From NCBI GenBank assembly GCA_001939145.1, contig LSRX01001320.1:7598-71597 (forward strand): DNA of 64,000 nt. The letters are read 5' to 3'. How positions within the stretch are numbered: the stretch's first letter is position 1; every line of letters starts with the position of its first letter. This stretch comes from Symbiodinium microadriaticum (lineage: Eukaryota > Sar > Dinophyceae > Suessiales > Symbiodiniaceae). A program made the position numbers and the translations under genes. The notes below the pieces were generated by a model, which worked only from the letters and a program-made list of their open reading frames with translations, searched no databases and had not been told where the DNA came from. Positions 33,821 to 44,500 of the stretch are shown here, piece by piece.

Positions 33821-34652
33821 TAACAATGACTAGACCGGGACCCCCTTGACCCCTCCCCTTTGCAGTAAGCCCCAGCCCCAGCTCCCACACCCACCCCTTC
33901 CCAATTGGCCCCAAGGCCGGGTTACAAGGCTGCGGACGATGCGCGGAGGTGCGGAGGGGTCCCTGCTCCAATACAGAGCCTTCAGTGCACGGCCTGAGCG
34001 GCAAGGAAGTTTCAGCTGACCGGAGCCTTTCCAGGGTTTTCAGCTGACAAATCACCGAAGTGGTTCATGCACGGGCCACCAAAATGAGGAGGGGCGATTG
34101 TTAGATCACGACGATGCAGCCACAACCACTACCACTAGAACAACACCGGCCAGAAGGACAACGACAGCAACAATAACGGCAATCACAGCTACAAGCCGAG
34201 GCCACCGCCGCAGCGGCAGCAGCGCATTCAGCATCACCAGAACCAAATAGGACAACCACCTAAACAACGTGTTGACCACTGACAGCCGCAAAGTTAAAAC
34301 AAGCAAATCAAGAAGCGTTCACGTCGCTTAGCAGTCGAAGCTTTGTCACCGTTGACCCCACGAAGAGAGGCTTCCTTGCTGGCGTTTTGATGCGTATCGT
34401 TGAACGATAAGTGCCTTGTGCGCTGTGTTTCATTCGATGCACGCATTGCCAAGGGCAGACTGCACCCAATATGGGCCATTCTGCTGCAGCACATTCGTTT
34501 TTCTGAAGGCATCGAAGATGCTTGCTTCATCATGCACGGCTTCGTGAGCCAGCTAAGCATAACGGTGCTATGAGTTGACAACAGCGAGTGTTTCGACACG
34601 GTCTCAATGCTTGCTATGTTGCACGCCCGCTAGTTGAATACGGAATGACGCC
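33821..34652. other. Spacer with imperfect trinucleotide-rich tract
   Basis: At 34114-34225 the DNA is an imperfect mixture of ACA, CAG, AAC and GCC triplets. No gene is supported on either strand. Confidence 0.4.
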
Positions 34653-36105
34653 ATGTGCCGTTGCGGTGCCATTGGCCAGGCGCTTCTGGTGCTTTCTTTG
34701 GTGGTAGCTGCTCCGCTATGCTGCGGCTGCGATCATGAGATGGTGCTTGTGGGTGGCTACGGCAAGTGCGGCACATCTCATCTGAACAGCATCCTTGCTT
34801 CACATCCTCGTATTGTATCCTTGACAAAAGATAGAGTGGCCCAGATTCCATGGCTGGAATGGTCAGAGATGCTGCTGCATCTTCGCCGCGTAGCTTGCTC
34901 AGCTCACGGACAGAAAGAAGCCATGTTGCGTAGCTGTGAGAGAAGGCTCCCCATGAAGCAACTTGTCAATCCAACTGGCATCGACTTCTTTACCCTGCTG
35001 TGTGCCTCCAGTCGAAACGAAAAACGGTGAAGCGGCTAAGGCAAAAGGTCTGCCAAGAGATGTTGGGAGAAACGGCCAAGAATGCCGATCCAGGGTCAGA
35101 GGCTGTGCTGGTGCACACTGCAAAAATACCGGAGCAGCCTTCCTTTCAGGTTCTTGGTAGCCAGGTGAAGGTCATCAAGATGTTGCGGGACCCTGCCGAT
35201 CCTCGGTAAGGGCTTCAGGCTTTCGTGATGTCAGGGAAGGTTCAGGTTATTGGGCTTGATCTCTGGAGAGAACTCAGGATTGGCTGTGGGCAGCTTACAA
35301 CTATTGGAGCTTTGCGGCAGATGCCGAGGCAAATGCCAGCCATCCTGAACATCACACAAAGATGGAGTTTCACTACCGCAGCCCCGAGCATTTCCACGAG
35401 ATCGTTCTATCCGGTGGGAAGCTGGCGGGCTTGAACAAGCATGTTCACACCTCTGTTGGAGACTTACGGTTTCTAGCAGAGCAGCTCGGTCCTCGGTTGC
35501 TTGTGATGAAGTCGGAGGACCTCTCTAAGTGGTCATTCTTGGCCAAGCTCGCCGCCTTTGTCAACGTGCCTGTGAGTGGCTTCGATGCTGAACTCGCGAC
35601 AATGAGAACAAACTCGCAGTTTCGGGCCGAGCTGAGGGGTAAAAACAAAGTCAGCAACGTGACCACGGAGACACTGAAAGGCTTGTACGAAATATCTGGC
35701 TTCAGGCCCATGCAGTGCATGTCACGAAAATTGATTTACACGCGGTATCGAGAAGTGTGCCAAGCCTGGCAGACGGACTTCAACCTGACTTATGCGGCGT
35801 GTCTCAGCGCGGATGCTCTGGAGTGCCCAGGTGCAACTTTCTTGGCCAACAGAAGACGTGTTTGTTGGGCTTATAAAGCGCTTAGTCACGAGCTAGAGCT
35901 GTGGGCGTTTGCTTCTTGCAGAACAAAGGAACGCAAGCGCTCTTCCGACGGCCTGGTCCCATGTTCCAGAACCTTTCTTTCAATTTTGGAATGGACAACT
36001 GATGGGGCCGGCAGTGTCACTGGCGTTTTTTCTTGGGTTGACATGTCGCAAGTGTACCTGGTGCCCAGGTCCTGCGCAGCAGCATTTGTAGGATCAGGGA
36101 TGTAG
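34653..36105 (+). CDS. Sulfotransferase, secretory pathway (spliced)
   Basis: ATG 34653 begins a hydrophobic leader (residues 8-25). GGYGKCGTSHLN (from residue 34) follows and fits the PAPS 5'-phosphosulfate loop. VKVIKMLRDPA then joins, across an intron at 35198-35277, to DWLWAAYNYW. Together they give RDPADWLWAAYNYW, the 3'-phosphate-binding R-D-P....Y/S block of sulfotransferases. The intron has a GA donor and GAT is repeated at both edges. The frame changes once more between about 34940 and 35030. A 47-nt GT-AG intron at 34965-35011 would repair it, as would a single indel. After ECPGATFL (about 35840) the frame stays open to TGA-free TAG 36103-36105, but a TTGCAG/AAC acceptor near 35921 suggests a last intron. 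The acceptor sugar is unknown. A glycan or lipid in the Golgi is likely from the leader and neighbours. Confidence 0.75.
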
Positions 36106-36395
36106 GACGACGCATGGCAAATTTGGGAAGTCAAATCCCAAGATGGCATCACAAAGCCCCTCAAGATCGGGTGCAAGCCTCATGTTGACTGCGAGCTCAT
36201 GCCCTGCAGAGCAGAGCAAAACAGAGCAACGCAGAGCAAAAAGTTGGCCTCCCCAAGCACAGGCTGCGATCGTGTGTAGAGCATTGCCTCACGTGGTATC
36301 CGGTGTCCTAGCAAGCACTTTCCTTAGGAGCTTGAAGCTTGCAGAGGCCATTTTTGGTCCAAGAATTTAGAGAGGTCGAGCTCGCTGCTTTCGCC
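36106..36395 (+). promoter_or_regulatory. Upstream region of glycosyltransferase copy A with spliced-leader-like sequence
   Basis: At 36346-36363 GGCCATTTTTGGTCCAAG resembles the spliced-leader end GCCATTTTGGCTCAAG, with an extra T and a C/T swap. It ends 32 nt before the ATG. It could mark an old cDNA-derived 5' end. No promoter element was recognised. Confidence 0.3.
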
Positions 36396-39300
36396 ATGAG
36401 GTTCAGGACCTTGGCGCTTGCTTTCTACTGCTTTGCAGCGATGTTTCTCTTCTGGCGCCTGCAGCTCCAGCCCGCGGCCGAGGAGCCCGCAACCGGGGCC
36501 GTCGTACCCGAGGAGGAGGCCGGGGGCGAGGCAGGGGCTCCGCAGGTTTGCATCTTCACCGTCTCGGCCTTCAACAACTACGGAGCTGTCCGCGCTCTCT
36601 TGAAGCGGGCTGAAGCACTCCATCCCAAGATGAGCTTCTTTTGGGTTCTGGGAGATAACCACAGGCCGCTTGAATGGGCTGCGCCGCACAAGCTCGAACA
36701 GCTGCATTTGCAGATTTTGCGGGACTTCCCAAGGAGCTGGCACTTGGTCACGCTAGATCAACTTCAGCCACAGATGCCTTTCAGCTACGCAGAAATTGCA
36801 TTTCGCTACCCAATGCAATGCTTCAACACTGCTATAAAGCCTGCTGCCTTCAAACATCTATTTCATGTGCAGAGGTGTCGAAAGGTGCTCTACCTGGACA
36901 ACGATATTTGGCTCATGCAGCCGCTTACAGCGGTCGTTGAGGCACTGGACCGGTACCGATTTGTCGTCACTCCATACATAACGCAGCCGGTGCCCGTAGA
37001 TGGACTCCGGCAAGACGAACGCGACCTCCTGCTGAAAGGGCAATTCAACTTCGGCATCCTTGCAGCGTCGAAGGGTGGGCCAACTGATGACATTCTCGGC
37101 TGGTGGCTTGACCGTTTGCGCCACTACGGCCATGCTGAGGTACAGAAAGGGGAGTACTTCGATCAGGCTTGGGGTCACTACTTTTTGTCGTACTTGCAGC
37201 AGGAGGAGTATCTTGTGCTAAGAGATCCTCGCTACAACATTGCAGATTGGAACCTGCATTACAGAGGGGCTCATCTTCGCATGGAGAACGGCACTGTTTG
37301 GTATGATTCGCAGCCAGTGGTGTTCATGCACTTTTCAGGCATGCCCGACCTTCTAGATGACAAGCGGAGTGGTTGCCTCTCTCCTCAGCAAAACCGTATC
37401 AAGAGGAGCGCCTTTGCAATCCTCGGTGAGATTTGTGACAAGTATCTCACCATGTTGAACGAGGAAAATGCAACATTCTGGCGCAAGTTGCCCTATGGAT
37501 TTTCTCGCTTTGACGATGGGACTCTTATACCGGACGTCATCCGCAGCTACTTCTCCCATGTTCTGGATCCTGGAGAAAGCTATCGTAACGATGTGCACTT
37601 GTTCAAGGATCTCGTCGCCTACGACGACCCTTTCGGAACGCAGCCGCGTCAGGATGGCAAGCTGACGTTGCTGGACTGGATGCTGCAGGATGCCCACCAC
37701 TTGATCGTCGAGCAGCGGGGCCCGCACAAGGCGCATGATCAAACCTGTAGCCGGAAGCCTAAAGTCTACAGCCTAAGCGCTAAAACCGGAAGCCTAAAGA
37801 CCAAAGCCTAGCTGTTCATTCAGAACGTCAACCCCCAACCCCCGTGTCCTATTCAAGCCTATTCGAGCCTTAGGGTGGAGGCTTTAAAGATATGAGGGTT
37901 TCAGCCCAAGACGTAGGAACCCCCGACAAGTCCAGACTTTACACGGTTACACGGTGTTCTGATGGGGCTGCAGGTTTCTGAGCTTGCTTGGCAGATTTAT
38001 CTAGCACGCCCTGATGCTTGGGTGCTCATGGAAAGTTTACCTGTGTCCAGCCCATAGAGTGGTCAAGGCTGACGTGCCGGTAACATGTGTCACGGCTGGC
38101 CCAGGATGTACGAGCCCAGTTTCCGAATCCTTTTGGACAACACGGCGAGCAGCTTGTCTCTTGGTTCCTTCACTTTGGAGTGCAGGAATTCTCCATCCAG
38201 GGCTTGAAGCGCCGGGCACGACAAGGAGCGCACAAAGCCTCGGAGCCTCTGCAAGGTGGCGTTAACGTCTACGCCTGGTTCCATGAAGTTTTTGGAATCG
38301 GCGAGGCAGGCTATTCGGTGCTGCAATCCTTGCAAGCAGTCCAGGCAAGAAGTTTGTTGAACTTGGGGCGCTCAATCCAGGTGTGCTTCGACTGGGATTT
38401 AGAGATTTGGCCTAGGGGGTGGGGGAGGGGTGTGATTCGTGGGGAATGAAACCTCCCCGCAAGGCTCACACAGGATCAAATGATCTTTCTAAAAACCTTG
38501 AGGTGGACGCCGCAGCCATCACCCTTCCGAATGTGCCGCAGTCGCGCCACCAAGCGCTCCGCCTGAACACAACGCGTGCCACGAAGCACCGAGTCAATCT
38601 GTTCGTGGCAAACGCTGCTGAAACTCCAAACATCTTGAGTAGGTTCCCGCCCAAGCAGTGGAGCATGTATTACAACATTGGATACTGGATTTGGGAGTTG
38701 GAGGAAATCCCAACTGCATGGATTGACCAGCTGAGTGCCTTCAACGAGGCAAGGGGCTGCGAAAGCTGTGGATCTGTTGTCTTGTCCCTAAGCGAGCCGA
38801 TTCTGACCAGCTCTCTTTTGATCGCCAGGTGTGGACCCCTTCCGATTTCGCAACGAGATCAATCACCTCATCTCCACTTTATCAAAAAGGCCATCAAGCT
38901 GTAAAGATCGTGACGATGAACTTGGGCTCTCAAGCCGATCAAGATCCTCTCTCCTCATAACAAAGGGCTTTCTTGAGCTTGAGACGCCCGGAGACCAGGT
39001 CAAGACTTGCGGGAACCTTGAGTGTTTCCAAACGCAGCCACGATCCACACATAAGAATCTAAACACCACGCATACGAAATAAACACGGAATGCATGCGGA
39101 CTAAGTGTGAACACACGAAATCGATACGAATAAGGTATTAAACCCATACGACATACCTACGAAATCACGAAACAATTGCAGAATACATGCGGAATAAATG
39201 AGAAACACATTTGGAATATTTACGCAAGCACGAAATAGACACGAAACATGAAAAGTACTAAATGAATATGAAATGAATATGGAATAATCAAGCAAAATGT

Positions 39301-40881
39301 GCACTGAATACGAAATGTGCACGAACCTGCGAAACACATACGAAATAAAGACGAAAACAAAACGGAGCCACGCACGCGAACATCTGGACGCGAACGAAGA
39401 GGTCTCGGGCGTCCTGCTTTCATGCTTCAAGTGTTTACTAAAATTGCACTATTTCCGTGTTTCGGAGAAAACATCCGTCGCATCCTGCCTTCTCACCGCC
39501 TCTCCCTGGCCTGAGCCCAGGGCCGCTACCTCGCCAGCAGGCCCCGCTTCAACTTTCCAAGTGGCACGCTGGTGTTCCTTGTGGCGCGACCTTTAAAGAG
39601 CAGGTTTGTTTGGGCTCTTCGGAGTGTGGCGTTCCACAGAAGCTCTCTGCTGCTAAATGTTGCCGAACGCGAAGTCGACAAACCTCTGGAGAGTAGCCCC
39701 AGGATTGAGTGCAAGCTGCTAGCGATGTCAGGTGTCGGGTCCTCGGATTGGCTAAGGTGATGTTGGACGCTCCAAGCTTCGTCCAGCGCGAGAATCCCTT
39801 CGCGGCGGTGGAGGCCTTCGCAAGGGCCTTTGGGAGACCGGCCTTTAATCAGTAATGCTTTTAGTTTGAGGGTTCAGGGCTTAGGGCTTTGAGCGAGGAG
39901 TACGAGTGCAGGGTTAACAGGGTGCAGGTTGTTCCATTTGTGTTGTCTGCTGGGGGGGGCCAAGGGCCCAGCATTCGAGCTTCGGGTGCTTGTTGCCGTG
40001 ATCTAGGAGGCACTCGCCCAACGTCTTGCTTGTCATCAAATGCAATTCCTTTGGGCGCGAGTTCGAAGAGCTGCGGGCGGCTGTGAACGGAAGCAGCAGT
40101 ATGCGTCTCATGACGGACGTGCTCAACACCCAGGAGTGGGGTTTGGGGTTTTTTCTGGGCTTTTACCGGAGGCCTGGGCCTAGGCCCCAAGCCTAAACCC
40201 TGAATTCTTGGAGGTTCATGGCCAGAAGCTGGGTTGAAGGCAGCCCAATGGGCCTTCATAAGACCGCCCTCCATAATGAGAGCTGTTCCCAGCCCCTACT
40301 GACCCAGACCCAGCCCAGGAGCTGCGTTCGCTTCTGGGCTCCGTGGATGTCCTGGTCTCTCTCCATCGCTCGGAAAGCTATGGCCTGGCCTTGCCCCACG
40401 GAGAAACGGAGAGTCTTAGAAGGGCGTTCAGGGTCTGGGCTTGTCGGCCGCCTTGGGGGTGGCTTTTGCAACAGGGCACAGCTGCAGGCTGCAGATGCTG
40501 ATGTTGGGCAAGCCGGTCATCGCAACGGCCTATGGTGGAAACATGGACTTCATGTCGCGGCTGCCGACAGACTTTCACTTCCTCCTGATCCCGCATGGCT
40601 ATGTACCTTTCAATCTGACGGGGGCTCTCCAAGATGTCACATCCCACCAGAGGTGGGCTGATCCGGATGTTGTGCAGGCCGCACGTGCCATGGGCAAGCT
40701 GGCTGCGGATCGGGGGCTGCTTGACAAATGCCAACAGGTGGTTGGACCGCTGTTCCGGGAGCAGTTCGGGTTTCAGGCAGTTGGAGAACGCATCAAGGCT
40801 CGGCTGGAAGCCATTGATGCCCAGCGGGTGCCACGCAAGAAGACCAACCAGCAGACTCGCTCTAACAGAAGCAAGTCCTAG
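36396..40881 (+). CDS. Dual glycosyltransferase, copy A: DND-type GT-A domain plus GT4-type domain (10 exons)
   Basis: Exon 1 (36396-37730) starts with a signal anchor (MRFRTLALAFYCFAAMFLFW). It continues as a GT-A enzyme: FNNYGAV, VLYLDNDIW with metal-binding D168-N-D170, FNFGILAASKGG and VVFMHFSG (H312). After a GC donor the open frame only translates CCCTAAA-like repeats to a stop at 37811, so splicing to exon 2 is favoured. Later exons, fixed by comparison with copy B, are 37974-38015, 38105-38344, 38503-38748, 38829 to about 38930, about 39537-39583, 39757-39833, 40007-40133, 40319-40392 and 40488-40881. They spell a GT4-family protein: GGVNVYAWFHEVFGIGEAGY, NLFVANAAETP, YYNIGYWIWELEEIP, VWTPSDF, ENPFAAVEAFARAFG, LLVIKC, VSLHRSESYGL, LGKPVIATAYGGNMDFM. 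The two domains may be one bifunctional Golgi protein or two genes. Sugars are unknown. Confidence 0.75.
39055..39375 (+). repeat. Intronic degenerate repeat of ACGAAA(T/C) units
   Basis: Within the intron between exons 5 and 6 of copy A, CACGAAAT/TACGAAAT-like octamers recur about 15 times at irregular spacing, mixed with GGAATA and ACACATACG. It is AT-rich compared with the flanks and is absent from the same intron in copy B. Confidence 0.7.
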
Positions 40882-41581
40882 CTTCAAAAGAGGTTGCCAA
40901 GGCGTGCTCAGCCGAGGCCCTAACGGTCTTGGTCTCTGGCTGTTCTGCGCAGCTGCGATGGCATGCGGCACCGCGCCAAGCTGAAGCCTTTCGAGCTTGG
41001 CATGCCGGGCCCGCCGCAGCCTGCACTGGAATCGCATGGACGGAATCTGCCGAAAAAGCTGTGTTGACCTCGCTGCTGTTATGCGATACATTCCTTCGTC
41101 ACATTGAGGCTCGTCCTCATGTCATTCCTCATGTTCCTTGGTTGTCCATTTCGCATGGCCGAAAAGAAATCCGTCGGTAGCATGCCAGTTGAGGTAAGCC
41201 CAAGTGTATGAAGTGAAGAAGCACGCGGGATGGTAGATCACTGCGTGTTTCCTTGGCGATGTGCATGCCGGCGTCCCATGTTCTGGATTGCGCTGCACCA
41301 TTGGGTCTGATTATTGGCCTCCTGATGTCCCATCCCGGTTTGTGTTTGGGGCTGCTTAGTGTGCGTTTTCCGCTCTTCTTTTTGGGGGGGCTAGCAGTCC
41401 CCCTCCAAACACCTCGGGCTAAGTCCGGTGAGTTGCTGAGTGCAGAGTCAGGTGGATGGAGGTCACAAGGCCCGGATAGCAGATCACGTCTCTAATTGAA
41501 TCTCTAAGTCATATTTTCTTTGGCTGAGCTTGAAGCGTTGGCTCTGCTAGTTGAACTCATCGTTGGCTCGGTTGCCCAGCC
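40882..41581. other. Spacer between the two glycosyltransferase copies
   Basis: At about 40930-41030 there is one diverged copy of the unit that is tandemly repeated downstream of copy B (53069-53372). TTGGCTC at 41563-41569 lies 13 nt before the next ATG. No gene is supported here. Confidence 0.5.
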
Positions 41582-44500
41582 ATGAGGCTTGGGCATCTCG
41601 GCAGGCCCGTGCCTTTGCTGGGATCCCTAGTCTGCATTTTGGCTTTGCTCTCTTTGCAGTCTTTGCAGTTGCTGCAGCTCGGTGTCCCCCCTGCCGAGCC
41701 TGCCGTTGAGACAGCGATGGAGAGCCCTCAAAGTTCCAAGCCCGCGTGCTTGCTGACCATCTCGGCCTTCAACAACTATGGATTTGTGAGTGCGTTTCTA
41801 AAGCGGGTTGAAGCTCTACACCCCGAGATGAGATACGTCTGGGCTGTGGCAGATAATCACAAGCCACTCGGATGGGCCAGTGGGCCAAACGGCGAGCGTG
41901 AAGAGCTGCACCTGCAGCTACTGCGGGATTTCCCGAGCCGGTGGCAGCTTGCCACCCTCGACCAACTGCAGCCATACATGCCATTTAGCTACGCAGAAAT
42001 CGCGTTTCGCTACAACATGCAGTGCTTCAACACTGCCATCAAGCCTGCTGCCATCAAGTTTATGTTTCAGAAGCTCGGCTGTCACAAGGTGCTCTATGTC
42101 GACAACGATATTTGGATCATGCAACCGCTTACAGCGGTCATCGAGGCGTTGGACCGGTACCGATTTGTTGTGACTCCGCACGTGACACAGCCGGTGCCCC
42201 TAGATGGATACCATCAAGACGAACGAACGATCATGCTTGCGGGGCAGTTCAATTTTGGCTTTCTGGCGGCTTCGAAGAGTGGACGTACCTATGACATTCT
42301 CGACTGGTGGCTCGAGCGTTTGCGCTACTACGGCCATGCAGCTCCTTGGAAAGGGGAGGATTTCGATCAGAAATGGGGGCAATACATTGCGTCGTTCCTG
42401 CAGCAGGAGGAGTATCTTGTGCTAAGAGATCCTCGCTACAACATTGCATATTGGAACCTGCACTACAGAGGGGCTCATCTTCGCATGGAGAACGGCACTG
42501 TTTGGTATGATTCGCAGCCAGTTGTGTTCATGCACTTTTCAGGCATGTCCGACCTGCTGAAGTACAACCTGGATTACATCTCTCCTCATCAAAACCGATA
42601 CAGGATGTCCGACTTTCCTATCCTCCGTGAGATCGTCCTGAAGTATCTAACCATGTTGAACGAGGAAAATGCAACATTCTGGCGCAAGTTGCCCTATGGA
42701 TTTTCTCGCTTTGACGATGGGACTCTTATACCAGACGTCATCCGCAACTACTTCTCCCATGTTCTGGATCCTGGAGAAAGCTATCGTAACGATGTGCACT
42801 TGTTCAAGGATCTCGTCGCCTACGACGAGCCTTTCGGAACGCAGCCGCGTCAGGATGGCAAGCTGACATTGCTGGACTGGATGTTGCAGGATGCCCACCA
42901 CTTGATCGTCGAGCAGCGGGGCCCGCACAAGGCGCATGAGCGGACCGTACGTAGCCAGAGCATTTTTAACATTGTAGCCAGAACCCTAAACTCCAAACCC
43001 TTAACGCCAACTAAACCCTGACCCTAGCCCTAAACTTGAAACCCCCAAACCTCCAACCCCCAACCCCCAACCCCCATCCCCTGAGCGAGAGTGCCGCAAC
43101 ATTGGCTGGCTGCGCCGGGCCTCAGCGTCCTTCCTGTTTCGGGCTTAGGGTCTGGGTGTTCAGGATGTGCTTGATGGTTTGTCACAGGGTGTCATGGACG
43201 TGACACGGTGAGGGCCTGGGCGCCTGGGCAGTTCGGGAAACAAGGAGCCTTTTGATTCATCCAAGCTCCTGCGCAGCTCTGGGAAGCCCGAAGGCCCTAA
43301 GCGCAAGATGATGCAAGATGTAGGACCCCTTTGAAGACTCTCACTCCGAAACTTGGAACTGGCCTGTCCAGGTCTCTGAGCTTGCTTGGCAGATCTACCT
43401 AGGCCGTCCCGACGCTTGCAAGCTTTGTTTTTTAATTTTTCTTGGCGCATCCGGCCGATAAGCGGTCTAGGCTTGCTGCGGTCTGTTGCCACCCGCCCAG
43501 GACCTGAAGTCCTTGTTTCTGGAGCCTTTTGGGAAGGACCGCGCGAAGCTCGTCGGTTGGTACATCGAGTGGGGAGTCAAAGAGAATTCTCTTCAGGCCT
43601 GGAAGCGCCGCATACGACAGGAAGCGCAGAAAACCTCGGAGCCTCTGCAAGGTGGCGTTAACGTCTATGGCTGGTTCCATGGCATCTTTGGGGTCGCCCA
43701 GTCAAGCCGCCTTTTGTTGAAGGCATTGAACGCAGTCCAGGCAAGAGGTTTGTGAAACTGCAGCATGCGATTCAGGCTTGTAGTGGCGCTGACTTGAAGC
43801 ACCTACCCACTACCTTAACAAAGCGACAGTCGATGCTCACAACGCCCGAGGCTGACACCACAGCTATCGCCCTTCCTGCCGATTATGAGCATCACCGGAT
43901 GATCGACATGAAGACTTCCCGCGCCGCACAGCACCGAATCAACTTGTTTGTGGCAAATGCTGACAGCACTCCCATGTTGCGGGAGTTGTTCGCGCACTCA
44001 CAGTGGAGCATCTACTACAGTATTGGATACTGGGCGTGGGAATTGGAGAAATTCCCGAGCGAATGGATGGTCCACCTGCGTCTCTTCAACGAGGCGACTT
44101 GTTCTCAAAGCTGATCTGTTGTCATGCTGATGCGTGTCTGATTCTAGAGGGCCTTCCCGTCCAGTCGCCAGGTGTGGACCCCGTCTGAGTTCGTGACGAC
44201 ATCAATCACATCGTCTCCACTGTACCGCAATTTTTCGCAAAAGACAAAGATCGTGACGATGAACACTGGTTGTGAGGTTGACTCAGATTCTTATTCCTCG
44301 TTAGGAAGAGTTCTGGCCGTGGAGAGTTTTCAGCCTCAAGCCGTAAAAGTCAGACCCTCTTTGGCCCCAAGATGCCCCAAGCACCAAGGCCTACTTTAGG
44401 GAATGCACCTTAATTCATGAGCTAAGGAAGACTACCTTGCAACGAGACCACGCTTCGATTTTCCGACCGGCGCACTGGTGTTCCTGGTGGCGCAGCCTCG

